From Fragilariopsis cylindrus CCMP1102 (Eukaryota; Bacillariophyta; Bacillariophyceae; Bacillariales; Bacillariaceae): a stretch of DNA of 64,000 bases. The stretch is from NCBI GenBank assembly GCA_900095095.1, contig FMBT01000303.1, forward strand, positions 496,001 to 560,000, given 5' to 3'. Under the pieces are notes generated by a model that was not told the origin of the DNA, made no database searches, and worked only from the letters and a program-made list of their open reading frames with translations. Position numbers and translations under genes: made by a program. This document shows positions 20,711-32,244 of the stretch, piece by piece. Position 1 is the first letter of the stretch; every line of letters begins with the position of its first letter.

Positions 20711-22584
20711 AGGTGACAACTACTACAACACCTGTCATGCATTTGAATGGAGGTCCTTGTTTCTTGTCTAAATCTTCCCAAGATGCTTTCTGCACTATGC
20801 TTCCTTCTTGTGTTTATGTGTTGCTGCTTTTAATTTGATGTATATACTTACTACATGTTGCACTGTTGCACTATTGTGTTTGTTTTTTTGCTTCGCGTCT
20901 GTGTTTGTTAGCAAGGTGTCAAATCCGCATGTCTTTCCAGCAAGCAATAATTGCCATTCCCAGGTTGGTTGTTTCTATGTTGGTCAGTTATTTCTGCTTG
21001 TACAACCTACCTTTCCCTTCTGTATCATCAACCACGACTATCACATTGTTACTTACTATCTGATAACCTTCAACAGCTCCTCAGGTGCCACACCACCATT
21101 ATTTATTGCTGTTGAACTTGTGTAGTACAGTCTTCCTATGACTTGCCTGCCTGGGGAATGTTGTATTGTAGCTATGTTTTTTGAGAGTTCTTTTTTCTGC
21201 ATGCTTTCAATTCCAATACCATTTAGGTCAAATTGAATTTTACCACCACCACCACTGGAACAGTGATGAGAGCTGACATACAGCTGATGATGGCATGTTA
21301 GTGTTTTGATTGTTGCTGCTAGCTTATTGTTCAATGAGGCTTTGGACAAGCACTTGATGGTTGTGAAATGTCCAACATTTCTGGCATTTATAATAATGCC
21401 TGTCTAGGACAGGGCCACCTTGTCCTTCTTGTTATCACTTGAAGTATAGATCCTTTCCCATGTTTTTGCTCATCTTACCACTAGCTTGCTGTGGAGGGTT
21501 GTGATCTGAGTTGCCCATTGATCATAATAATCCTCTGCTTGAAGGTGTTACATGTTATGTTGCAATGAGGTGTTCAATTGGTCCTATTGCAATATTTTTT
21601 GTGCTCTCTGTAGAGATTCATTTGACACAATCACAAACCAAAATGTTGTGTCTCACAATTAATACACACACCACCAAGTCACCAGCAGCAACAGCAAAAT
21701 ATCCTCTTTCCAACAACATAAACATCAGTTAGTTAGTGTTTGTCCCACTCACCAATCAACAATATTATGTAAGGACAATAATTTACAGGGAGGATACTAA
21801 ATACAAAAAAGGAACCATCATGTTACATAGTAGTAACAGTGACTAATACACACAGTTAACAGGATTCCGGTTATAAGGTATTAAAATGGGTGTATTTTAC
21901 GTCTGTGAAAAACGTGTGATAATTTGCAGATTAAAAAGAATGAAAAACTTTGCAGATCTAAATAGAGATGAAGAATTGAAGATTCGGACAGAATAAATTG
22001 AGCTTTGACCTTTTTAAAGTACGAACCCAAGCCTGTCAGCTCAAATTGGTGGTACGTTGTAATCTGTACTACAAGTAGAATTACAATTATTCACATGGAG
22101 TGCCAAATATCTTAAGTTCGTGAAGTAACAATTATTGCGCAGGCACATATTTAACACCATTTCTCACTATGAATGTGAATATTCCAACAGTCCTCTTCCA
22201 AACTATTATCATTGTTCCAGTTTGCTGTGTAGGTGCACCCCATACAAAGCAACTTTCACGTAGTATAAGTAAGTAAAAAAGACACGTGCCATTGAATGGA
22301 GATATACTGTGTCTCAATAGAACTGTATTAGTCCCATTTTTGAGGGAGAAACTCCCCTTTTGCTGTTATTGGCACCATAACTGGAATCCTATTAACAAAC
22401 AATGATATCATCCTGACTGAAACAACCAATACTACTTGTACTATCATCACCAACCAAGAAGATGGTGGATTGAACGAGCCAGATAATGAATGAAATGACA
22501 GGGAAATAATAGTCCTTCTAGCTTATCCTTGCCGGTCGAAACTTTCAGTGCATCAAAGAGCAGCTAAGAATGACGGATAAACCA

Positions 22585-22585
<1 letters not shown>

Positions 22586-22644
<59 letters not shown>
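22586..22644. repeat. Compound (CA)n(GA)n microsatellite
   Basis: About eighteen CA units pass directly into about eleven GA units. Confidence 0.95.
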
Positions 22645-24300
22645 TTGTACCTAGTTTTTAGTATTATTAGCAATCAGAAGAGTTGTTGCTGGTGAGACAA
22701 TACTGGTGTTGAAGAACACATTATACAAAATCCATATGTTGTCCCTCAGGCCAAATAATAGTCTATTGTATTACAACACATCTAGTTAAGAGGTTCTAGA
22801 ATAAAGTGCAAGGATGGATACGCTTGCTCTTCTTGCTATCTACTTGTGTGTTTGTATTGTCTTGTGTTATTAGTGTATTGATCAGCATGTTTGCTGTGCA
22901 TGGGTGGGATGACACTAGGATATCACGCATATGTTCTTTCGCGCAACTCAACACTGTGATGTGCAGTAAAAAAGTATCAAAATCAAAGAAACATTATAAA
23001 TAACTGTAAAATAAACTTTCTGTCAATAAATAAGTACATCAAAAAATACCCTATTGTGCACAACACATCATCAACTCCAATATGATGTAGGTGGTTAGTA
23101 TTCTATAGGCTCTCTTTGTACGTTCATACAAGCACCCCTAAGTCCCCATGTCTATAGGGGTTGATATAGTAAATGAATCTTTTTGGGTAGATTAATCCTA
23201 TATACCATACTTGTAGGTACAGCAAAAGATAATTTTGTTCAACAACCTAGTACTACCGCGGATTCAAGGTTATTTAGTTCCAAACTTATTGATTCCTTAG
23301 AAGGCAGACTGAAACGAACCAACCAAGGACATATACATCTCTATCTTATAATTAGATGAAGCTACTGATACCCAGTTTAGCTCCACTCGATTTCTTTTGC
23401 CAAGCACTAGATTGAATTGGGTTAGGACAAGAGATTTTCCAGGACCCATTGAGTCATGAGAGCCAGTCTAGTCAGTTAAGAATCTTCATACCACATTTTG
23501 CTTTGTTGAGGGAGAGAGGGAATATTTTTACTCCATCAATATCAGGGACCTGGTCGTTTTCTGAACCTTTTGGAAATAGACAATCTTTAAGGTTGTGTGC
23601 CTGGTGTTGGCATACAATCATTCTGTTTAATTTAATAGGCCATCCTATTTGGTTATTGAACTTGGGTAAAGGATTGGTTCCACCTTTGTTATGATCATTT
23701 TTTTAAGGAGAGTTTGTTGGAGTTACTGACAAGTCAGGTTCTTCGGGTGAAAGGGGGACATGAAGAAAACAAGTGTCTTCAATTGAAGGTTAAAGGTTTT
23801 GGTCCTTTATGTAGTCATTAAGTAGAAAATATAGGATGTGTAAGTAGCCAGGTGTTTGACATGGTATCTCCTGACAGGCAACGGAATAATGAAACAAGCA
23901 ATCCATAGTATTGTAAGTAGTAAGTCACCCATAGCAGTACCATAATGCCAACTTGGTAGCAGAATGTGTCACCAAATTTAAAAATTTTTTTATGCATGCA
24001 CAAGTATTTCTACCATTGCTTTGAGTATCATCAATACATTAGAGCGTATATCAATCATGGCATATTTCATGATAGATGAAGAAATTTTGGAATTCCTGTA
24101 GTGCATGATTTGTACCGATGTTGGTTTACATTGAATTTACATCTTCAGTGTAAACAGTTGTTTATCTCTCAAAGGATTAATTTTGAGTGTCTTCTATTTT
24201 CATTGAGTCGCCAAGATCAAAGGAACTAGCAATATACGATGTCGTTTTTTTTTGCAATCCGTTGTAGTTGTTGGTTTAGCCATTTTCCTAGGCCTTGGAG

Positions 24301-25043
24301 GTAGCTATTTTTGGACGTACTGTATAAGATCAAGCCCATTCATTCGTTCCAATATCCACTTCATAAAAAAGACTAGCTAGTAGACGAGAGAAGAACTGGT
24401 ATGTTGTAACTGAAATAAAAGCGGAAAACGATATAACAATACGCTAGAAGTAGTATAAATATATATATATATATATATCTTATGCATACAATGCGAGATT
24501 GGTTCGTGCATGTAAACCTAGTTTCTTCGTTAGACGCGAAGATTCTCATTTTCTACATATGATACAAGAACAAGTTCAATTCGTAAATACAATTTATATA
24601 TGAATATGAATAGGAATGGATCGGATGCGTGCGCCCAAACCCAATCCAATCGTTTACTGGACCGTTTCCAAGTCAAGTCAAATCAAATCAAATCAAATCA
24701 AGTCGAGAGTGTTGGAGGCTGCAAGACGAGAACCACAAACAACAAGATATGTTGAACAAAACAACGATCGGTACTCTTATTTTTATTTTTATATTGTTTT
24801 TTTTTTACATTTTTTCTAGCAACAGGAATACAATTCCAAATGATTTTTTTCTTCTTCTTTGTTTTTATCAAATAATGATCTATCTACTAATCGTTACTGC
24901 CATACCGATACTTTCTCCTTCTCTCGCGTGGGATATAATACAATCCCAATGAACAATCGATTCGATGCGACGTATGGGGATTTTTTTTGTTGGTATATAT
25001 GGGATGACTGTTCTGTTGGACGATTGTAGTATTATTTGAAAGT
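24301..25043. other. Intergenic region 3' of RanBP1
   Basis: No gene. It holds an (AT)n tract at 24459-24479, a short (AAATC)n tract at about 24680-24705, and poly-T/TTC-rich sequence near 24785-24865 that is probably part of the 3' flank of the minus-strand RanBP1 gene. Confidence 0.5.
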
Positions 25044-26125
25044 TTATTCCTCTTTGGCTTCTTCTCCTGCATCACCACCACTAGCGGCAGCAGCAGCTGC
25101 AGCAGCATCATCACCCTCATCTCCTTTTGTGGTTAATCCAGCTAAGGCTTCCGCCACTTCGTCCGCTTCCGCCGATCCGGAGGCTGAATCTTCTCCCGCT
25201 AAAATTTTATCCATTTCTTGTTGATTTTCTTCAAAGATTTTTTTAAAATCATTGGCAATATCCGAATCCGCAAATCGGATCGCAAAGACCGTTTCCAATA
25301 AAGCACCCGATGCAAAATCAAAGGCGGACCAGACCCAGGATCGATCACTGCCGACATTCGGTTCTAATTTAATCCGTGGATCTAAGGCATGATTGACAAT
25401 GACTTTCATGGTTTTTTCTTGACGCATTAAGACTCTCATCCGTTGATGTTCACGATGTTTTAAAATACGAATATCACCAATCCCACGTTCCTTCCATTGC
25501 TTATTACCAGATCCAACATCTAATAAAGTTTCACCATATAAAAATAATTTACCACGTTGCACATACACCACCTCCTCTTCTTCTTCACCAGATTCGACAT
25601 CCACTTCTTCCAATTGGACCTAAATAAAACAAAAATGATTTAAAAAAAAAGTCGAAAATGAATAAAAAAATTACGAGAAAGATGAAAGGGGAGGACATCA
25701 AAGAAACATGGAAATGGTGAGTACGAGTTTTTGAATACAATGATGTAAAGAGCGGCAATAGGAAGTAGAAGCCAGGAAGCAATTAAATAACGAACACGAT
25801 ATATATTTGAATCACGGCATCACAGATACAGTAGCTGGTGTGTGTGTGTGTGCATTTTTTTCCTAGGACTTGTTAAAGATCTGAACGACGACGATGAACA
25901 CAACACAACACTCAACTAATACAATATTAATAATGTAGGCGACATACGTACCACAGGTGTAAATTGGGCGGTACTCTCTTCTTCTTTTGCTGGAGCAGCA
26001 GCAGGCTTTTCTTCGTCGTCCGTTTTTGGTGCGACTGGTGCAGCAGCGAAAATAGACACAGGAGCTTTAACCTCTTCGGTTGCGGCGGCGGCGGGTGGTG
26101 GTGTTGTTTCTTGTTCTTCTGCCAT
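25044..26125 (-). CDS. RANBP1: Ran-binding protein 1 (RanBP1), two exons
   Basis: Exon 1 is 26125-25952 and exon 2 is 25619-25044, joined in phase 0 to give 249 residues. The 332-bp intron starts GTACGT and ends TTTAG. The join reads AQFTPV/VQLEEVDVESGEEEEEVV, the conserved entry to a RanBP1 domain. That domain spans about residues 53-185, with RGKLFLYGETLLD, KQWKERGIGDIRILKH, RQEKTMKVIVNHAL and RSWVWSAFDFASGALLETVF, which match the known PH-like fold. The N-terminus is Ala/Pro/Glu-rich and the C-terminus acidic and Ala-rich. RanBP1 binds RanGTP, helps RanGAP act, and frees cargo from exportins in the cytoplasm. ATG at 26125 is the only Met before the domain. Confidence 0.93.
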
Positions 26126-26689
26126 GGTTGCAATTTATTTGTTTTCTTTCTTGATATTCTATTTGATTTATTACTGTATGCTGAAGACAATTAGTCGAAT
26201 GGTTGTTGTTTGGGATTACAGTCGACCTTTTAAAACCGCTCGTTGTTATTCAGCCGCTGCAAATTGAATTGTAAATTTGGTTGGCGGGGATAAAGCACGC
26301 GTTATTGCTTACTGAACGCGCCACCAAAAACAGGCATAACGGTAGATTTTTCAAATATAAAAGTCGCAAATTTTTAAGTTTGAAAATAATATTGACCTGT
26401 AAGACAGCAGAGGACCACCCAAAACTACGAGCGAGCGTAGCATGGCAAAAATAGGACTACTTCAGTTCTCTAAATTCGTGCCAATGAGATTTAAGATCTT
26501 ATTTGTTTCTTCGTCAAATCGAACAAGTAACTTTAATACTTCGAAGTATGACAAGAACAAAAACGAATTATGTTTTTGTAACAACAAAAACCAACCCAAA
26601 AAAATTAAAGGAGTTACGGAAAGCAAAGGACCAAATTGAAAGATAAAGTCACGATTGTAGTAAGCAACGGTAAGCAACGACGCCAAAAA
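26126..26689. promoter_or_regulatory. Divergent promoter region, RanBP1 and Lys-rich nuclear protein
   Basis: Non-coding space between two divergent starts. TACTGTA lies near 26174, about 50 bp upstream of the RanBP1 ATG. The plus-strand frame of the next gene opens at 26636 only through TTG, so 26636-26689 is probably 5' UTR. Confidence 0.4.
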
Positions 26690-28846
26690 ATGGACAGTGC
26701 AAGCATTACTACAGGTACAGAACGATACGTGTGGACGAGTGGGACGAAGAGATTGCAAAAAATGACAACCCTTCCTAATGACAGTGCAAGTATTACTGCA
26801 GATACAGAACAATCAGTTCTTCCCACGTCGACGTCGACGTCGACGACGGAGCCATTTTTCCAGCCATCGCTAGTGCCTTTAGCACCCAGGACAACAACAC
26901 TGACCGAAATCGAAATTGAAAAGAAGAAGAAAATGAAGAAAAGTAAGAAAATGAAGAAAAAGGATGAAGACAAAAAGAAACGTAAACGTAAACGTGATGA
27001 CGATGACGATGACGATGACGATGTCGTCGACGATGACGCCGACGATGACAATGTCGTAGTGAAGCTTCAGGAATCAGAAATAAATAGAAAGAAAAAGAAA
27101 CATAAGAAAGATAAGAAGAAAAAGAAACTTAAAAAATCTAAGAAGAACAATGACGTTCACGTTGATTTTGATAACGTTGATGTTGATGTTGATGACACTG
27201 TTGATGAGACTGTTGTTGTTGCTGCTGCGACTACTACTGATCCCATCGCAGAGTCTCCGTCTCACTCAGAATCAAGAACATCGGCTCATACTATCAGCAG
27301 CAAAAATGCAAATAATAGTAGTAGTATGAGCAGCTCGCTGTCAGCCGCCGGTATTGGTGGTCTTTTCACTTTTTCCACAGCCAATAGTAATACCAATAAT
27401 TACGATGTGACGACTCTGAGAAAAAAACTGGAGAAAGTAAATAAGGTACTGACAGCACATGCAGTAAGTAATGAATTAATACATCAATTGTCTCCCGTTC
27501 AAGTAAAAAAATTAATAAAGAAACGAGAACAGTATACACAAGCTTTACTACAAAATAAGAATACTAATAATAATCACAATAATAGTGACAGTAACAGTGC
27601 AAGTACCACATGTATTACATGTACTACACCAGCATCAACAGAAGAAACCATACGTACCGTAACAACGACACAGACACCGGTAACAGCAGCAACAAAAGCT
27701 ACCATTCAAGGTGCCAGCACTCCAGCAGGAGCTGTACCACCGACAGGAGCAGGAGCAACAACACCCCGGGCGTCAGCAACAATAACAACAACATCAGGAG
27801 TAAGATCAACATTGAAGGCAAGGGCAAAGAAAGAGACAAAGACAAAGTTAAAATCACTACAAGCAGAAAGTGACAATGCTAATGATAATGGTGATCGTGA
27901 TGGTGATGGCGACGAGGATGTGGACAAAGAAAGCGACGGAAGCATTTACGACGATGAAGTCGAAGTAATTCCTACCAATAATACAGAGGTGGGGCAATGG
28001 AACGAGGAGAATTACAGCAATGATGAATTTTGGGACAGTAATTCATACAATCTGGAAGAACATGAATGGCGCGGGAAGCGCAAATGGAATACACCTGCCG
28101 CGTGTATGGAATCTGGACAAAGGAAACGTCTGGAAAATAATGTAAAGACGATGGATAAAGTGTTCTCAAGATACAGTCAACGACCCGGCAAAGGTTACCC
28201 GGCAAATGAATTTGTGCTGTTACAAATGACTGACATCAACGGTGTGGGGCATAAAGGAGAAGCATGCCGCCGAAAGAAAACAGCTGTGATCGCGTATGGT
28301 CGAACTAATGCTGTAACAATGTATAAGAGTTGGTTGGAGAGTACAATCAAAGGAGACGACAATTTTGTGAATCACTCGGCAACCGACTTAAAAACATTTA
28401 CAAACTTTTGGAAAACGGAAGAAGAAGATTTGGCAGGGGAAGAAGTAATTACATCATCCACATCAACATCTAACACAGAAAACGGTAATGCTGCTGATTC
28501 ACCAATCTTAAAAGTAGGTGGGAATAATCCCACCAGGTCAAAATCAACACCAGACGATACTCCACCCCACCAAAATGTGGCGACAACTACTATCCCAAAA
28601 GCACGCACGCTTATTAGAACGAACACTGATGACGATAATAGTGGTAAAGATTCTAGAGATGATAACATGTTGGTTGATCAAACGATGAATCAACATCAAC
28701 ATAACTGCGTTGATGACGACAATAATGAATACGATTCTAGTGATGATGAAGCTGTTGAACTTGTGATGAATCAACGTAAAAAAAAGAGAATAATGAGGAC
28801 AACATTGACAACGACGAACGAAGACGAAAATGCATTGCCAGAATGA
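26690..28846 (+). CDS. Lys-rich, probably nuclear protein of unknown function
   Basis: A 718-residue protein from ATG at 26690; upstream codons lack an ATG. A near-repeat at the N-terminus (DSASITTGTERY, then NDSASITADTEQ) shows a short internal duplication. A run of Lys/Arg clusters follows (KKKMKKSKKMKKK, KKRKRKRDDDDDDDDD, KKKKHKKDKKKKKLKKSKK), each an obvious nuclear or nucleolar signal. A helical segment DVTTLRKKLEKVNKVLTAHA, then LSPVQVKKLIKKREQYTQAL, may form a small folded unit. After a Thr/Ala linker and an acidic stretch comes a compact region with aromatic residues (NDEFWDSNSYNLEEHEWRGK, then YSQRPGKGYPANEFVLLQMT, then FTNFWKTEEEDL). The tail is basic. I do not recognise a family; chromatin or ribosome-biogenesis work is a guess from composition only. 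Confidence 0.75.
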   Translation: MDSASITTGTERYVWTSGTKRLQKMTTLPNDSASITADTEQSVLPTSTSTSTTEPFFQPSLVPLAPRTTTLTEIEIEKKKKMKKSKKMKKKDEDKKKRKRKRDDDDDDDDDVVDDDADDDNVVVKLQESEINRKKKKHKKDKKKKKLKKSKKNNDVHVDFDNVDVDVDDTVDETVVVAAATTTDPIAESPSHSESRTSAHTISSKNANNSSSMSSSLSAAGIGGLFTFSTANSNTNNYDVTTLRKKLEKVNKVLTAHAVSNELIHQLSPVQVKKLIKKREQYTQALLQNKNTNNNHNNSDSNSASTTCITCTTPASTEETIRTVTTTQTPVTAATKATIQGASTPAGAVPPTGAGATTPRASATITTTSGVRSTLKARAKKETKTKLKSLQAESDNANDNGDRDGDGDEDVDKESDGSIYDDEVEVIPTNNTEVGQWNEENYSNDEFWDSNSYNLEEHEWRGKRKWNTPAACMESGQRKRLENNVKTMDKVFSRYSQRPGKGYPANEFVLLQMTDINGVGHKGEACRRKKTAVIAYGRTNAVTMYKSWLESTIKGDDNFVNHSATDLKTFTNFWKTEEEDLAGEEVITSSTSTSNTENGNAADSPILKVGGNNPTRSKSTPDDTPPHQNVATTTIPKARTLIRTNTDDDNSGKDSRDDNMLVDQTMNQHQHNCVDDDNNEYDSSDDEAVELVMNQRKKKRIMRTTLTTTNEDENALPE

Positions 28847-29979
28847 TTGTTCGAGACCTATTTCTTATATTATAATCTTTTTTCTTAGTATTATATCTAC
28901 AAAAAAAGGATGTTATATTATTTTAATATTAATTTACTGTTGCTGTTATTACTGTTGTTACTGCTATTGTTATTGTTTATTGTTACTGTTAATCCTGTTG
29001 GTATTGCTATTGCTATTGCTGTTACTGTTACTGTTATTGCCGTTGTTTTAGTGCATTGAATGAAATTTCTAAAAATTGATCAGTCAGTTTTGTTTGCTGC
29101 TTTTGGTTCTCTGCTTGCTGCAGCACATCTTTATCATTATCATTAGTATATTGTTATTTTATGATGCATTATATTCTCTATTTAAACTAATAATATAGGC
29201 AACATCTTTCTTGAAATAAAGACTGAGTCTACCAAATCCAGGTGAGATAGGATGTGTACTCTAGATTTCAAAATAATACATTAGGAATCCAACCATCACA
29301 TGTTATATCTTAGGAGTATCTTATATATGGATTGAACACCAAGCATTAGTTGCGGATGATTGAATTCTCTCTTTTCAGCCCCCCCCCCCCCCCCCCCCCC
29401 GAATCTCTACTTCCTTTACATTCAAATAAAAGTAGTGATCTTAGTCAGCATCTACTGTAGGTTATTTTTTGCATTTCCTTATTATCTTAACACACAAAAT
29501 CTGGAAGATGGAGAAGGCAATGATTGATTCCATTTCAGTACAATGCAAATTCATTGTACTTGATCCCATTTATGGCTAACTCCCCAATCAAAAATCCAAA
29601 AATATGTGATTGTTACTGTTATTGACCCCATACTTCTTCATTCAAACCACCTGCTGCTAATCCTTTCTCTTTTGCTTCTGTGTTGTTAAAAAAAGAGGAC
29701 GAGTTACACGTGGAATAATGCTATAGGCCTCCACAGCAGCCCAGAACAACACATGAAAAATCGATTTTTTTTGGGAGTGTTCGTTCAGCCAACCCACGGC
29801 AATTAACACCTACGGTACTGAGTACCATTGTACGGTACAATATTTCAAAAAGTTTTCAACAAGAAGCAACAACAACTCTCAAGTTAGGCCCGAGTCAAAC
29901 CTAAGAACCATTCTTGGACTAGTATCCATCAGCAACAATAGATAGCAAATCAATAGACTCCATCCCGCCTTACTAAATT
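28847..29979. other. Intergenic region with simple repeats
   Basis: No gene. An impure (TTACTG/TTGCTG)n tract covers about 28935-29046, a C homopolymer lies at 29379-29400, and one TACTGTA at about 29453. The final 150 bp contains the likely promoter of the PEX22-like gene. Confidence 0.5.
29379..29400. repeat. 22-bp C homopolymer
   Basis: Twenty-two C residues in a row. Such a run is a likely place for length error in any assembly and could form an i-motif or, on the other strand, a G-quadruplex. Confidence 0.95.
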
Positions 29980-31140
29980 ATGTCAGACGACGAAGAAGAA
30001 TCGATATTAAGTCTTTCAACTTTACTATTTGCAGTTGTGACGTTAGCAGTTTATATATTGTTTCTTCGACCGACACCAACAGCTAGGAATAATAACAATA
30101 ATGGAACCACAGCAACTACAGCGACGACACCAACAACAACAGCAACAGCAGCAAGAACGACTGCTGTACATCAAAGAAGAGCGAATGCATTAGCTGGAGC
30201 TAACAATGCAAATGCTACTGCTAGACGACAACAGCAACAGCAACAACAACAGAATAATAATACCACAGTCGCTACTATACAACGTCGTCCACCTGTTTTA
30301 TCAGAAAATGCGATTGAGGTATTAAAAAATTGCAAAGCATATCCACCTCACGTCGAACCCCGTTCTATTAAAAGTAATAGTAATAACAGTATTGGTTGTT
30401 ATAATTTATTATCAGATTCTGGACTCGTTTCATTCAATTATCTAAAAGCAGCATCCGCGGCATCAGCGGCATCAGCGGCTAATAATAGTAACAACAATAC
30501 AAAAGATGCTCCTATCGATCTCACGAAAAAAAACGCGACGACAACGAATGCGAATAATAATAATAGTAATAATAAAATACAACGACAAGAACGAGCTAAG
30601 ATTCTTAGTCGTTTATTTGCAAATTCTTCCACGGTAGCAACTCCACCAATGAAAGGATCCACATTTATAATTGGTGTATCCTATGAACAACAATTATTAC
30701 AAAAGGAGAAGGAACAAAAGTTAGCAATTATTCGTGTTATCAAAGGATTAGCAACCTATTATAATGTCTTAGTTATTGTTGCTGTTGATACTAATGATAA
30801 TGATGATAATAGTAATAATAGTAATCATCATCGGTACGAATCAACACAAAAAATACATGAACAAGTTGTTCAAACTTTACGTAGCGGTGACGAGGAAGGC
30901 GTAGGTGGAGGAGAAAAAAATGATGATTCATTATTATCAGAATCAATTTTACCATCTCATCGTATTTTATTATCAAAATCAGCAGTGGGAAGGATTGCAT
31001 TAGTTCGACAATTATCTTCCAATATTGGTTTAACAATTGATTTTAATCCCGAGGTGAAACTACAATTAGAAAAATTTGGTTATAATGTATCCATCATTAA
31101 AAATTGGTCTGACACATTTCCATCACCACCTTCTGTATAA
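29980..31140 (+). CDS. PEX22: PEX22-like peroxisome biogenesis protein
   Basis: A 386-residue, intronless protein. One transmembrane helix lies at about residues 10-30 (LSTLLFAVVTLAVYILFL) after a short acidic N-terminus, as in PEX22, the peroxisomal membrane anchor that recruits the ubiquitin-conjugating enzyme PEX4. A Thr/Ala/Asn/Gln-rich linker leads to a C-terminal alpha/beta domain: STFIIGVSYEQQLLQK, a helix, YNVLVIVAVDTND, then ILPSHRILLSKSAVGRIALV followed at once by RQLSSNIGLTIDFNPEVKLQ, LEKFGYNVSII. The stretch from the GR..VRQL motif through the Asp and Pro-Glu of DFNPE strongly resembles the end of plant PEX22. The PEX4 partner is not in this window. Placement rests on motif memory, so moderate certainty. 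Confidence 0.65.
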   Translation: MSDDEEESILSLSTLLFAVVTLAVYILFLRPTPTARNNNNNGTTATTATTPTTTATAARTTAVHQRRANALAGANNANATARRQQQQQQQQNNNTTVATIQRRPPVLSENAIEVLKNCKAYPPHVEPRSIKSNSNNSIGCYNLLSDSGLVSFNYLKAASAASAASAANNSNNNTKDAPIDLTKKNATTTNANNNNSNNKIQRQERAKILSRLFANSSTVATPPMKGSTFIIGVSYEQQLLQKEKEQKLAIIRVIKGLATYYNVLVIVAVDTNDNDDNSNNSNHHRYESTQKIHEQVVQTLRSGDEEGVGGGEKNDDSLLSESILPSHRILLSKSAVGRIALVRQLSSNIGLTIDFNPEVKLQLEKFGYNVSIIKNWSDTFPSPPSV

Positions 31141-31833
31141 CAACTACTACAACAACAACAACAACAACAACAGCAGTCACTACCTTTTCGTCGTCCTAAT
31201 AAATTGGGAACAGAAGGATGATCGATTGTGTACATATTCTATATGGCGGAAATAATAGTAGAGAACGGGATGAAACACAAACAAACAAACAAACAAAAAG
31301 TCAGCGTCGTTTGAAATAAATTGTACCAGGAATTACTTACTTACTTGTACACAATATATATGCATATGCATGAGATGAAAAAAACGAGGAATAAAGATCG
31401 AAAAAAAAGCACCCCCCGTCCAACCAAAGATAGCAAGAATAAATGATTGACGACGTGTTACTTGTACGTTTTGGTAGGATTAACCACCAACAATTAATTG
31501 GGCCCGCTTCTAATAAACCAAGAATCAAAAACAGTTACAACACTTATAGTACTATTATATAATAATAAATGACAATAGTAAGATATTTCTTAGTTTGATT
31601 TGATTCGATTCGATTCGTGTCTTATTCCTCTCCTATGCATGCATGCATCACTTTGTGACTATTCAAAAATCGGAAGAAGTAGTACATCTTTCATCTCCAC
31701 GTGCTTTCTCATCTAAAACGTATCAAAATTCGTCCACATCATAGTGGAGAAGGATTTTGTGCCATGCCTGTTCCTAGATCTGCCTATTTCGTAAACACCA
31801 ATAACAAGAATCAAATTCGATTATGATTTTGGG
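31141..31833. other. Intergenic region
   Basis: No supported gene. A CAA-type repeat lies just after the PEX22-like stop (about 31145-31171), with short (AAAC)n near 31277-31297. The rest is AT-rich. Confidence 0.5.
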
Positions 31834-32112
31834 ATGATATACTTCCGTGGAACGAATGGCACGTCCAAAAAAGCCAAGATGGACAAGTTTGAAAGTTCGA
31901 TTACATGCCCCGTGATCAAGTATTTCAAAACAGCAGCAGCAGCAGCAGCAGCAGTAGCAGCGACAACGGGACCTGCCCAAAAAGCTAAAAACAAATTGGC
32001 AGAGAGTTTTCTAATAATGAAGAGGACGAAGGAGATCCCGAAGATTTTTAAAAAGAAGGCGTGGAGTCATAGGATCATTCAACAACAACAACAACAACAA
32101 CAACGATACTAG
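31834..32112 (+). CDS. Small basic open frame, possible gene or gene fragment
   Basis: A 92-residue frame from ATG at 31834. It has a Lys-rich character (SKKAKMDKFESS, KKKAWSHR), an Ala run and a Gln run at the end. No domain recognised. It stops 133 bp before the stop codon of the convergent split-barrel gene. Codon use is plausible for this genome, but the minus strand is also partly open here. It could be a late exon of something not visible, or chance. Confidence 0.3.
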   Translation: MIYFRGTNGTSKKAKMDKFESSITCPVIKYFKTAAAAAAAVAATTGPAQKAKNKLAESFLIMKRTKEIPKIFKKKAWSHRIIQQQQQQQQRY

Positions 32113-32244
32113 TCGATGCGACACTCGCGTTCAAACGAGAAAGTGGGACGAGAGTGGTGTCAACGTGAATATATATTTATCTTAATATTTATTTTTATTT
32201 TTGCAAGCTTATTACTATTATTTTATTATATTATATTATACTAT

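Larger units (their letters stand above)
20405..24300. other. Atypical 3.9-kb gene-free segment, possible decayed insertion
   Basis: No intact gene. This stretch lacks the TACAGTA/TACTGTA motif that occurs roughly every few hundred bases in other spacers here. It carries a 14-bp G run and an (AC)n(AG)n tract and has a different word texture. On the minus strand, several open stretches follow one another, with the best around 23.45-23.75 kb, suggesting an old broken coding region read right to left. I could not match it to any transposon or virus-like family, and I saw no terminal repeats or target duplication. It may equally be plain non-coding DNA. Confidence 0.35.

Noticed and set aside
22586-22644. 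(CA)n(GA)n tract considered as an element end
   Set aside because: Ordinary compound microsatellite; no terminal repeat or duplication next to it.
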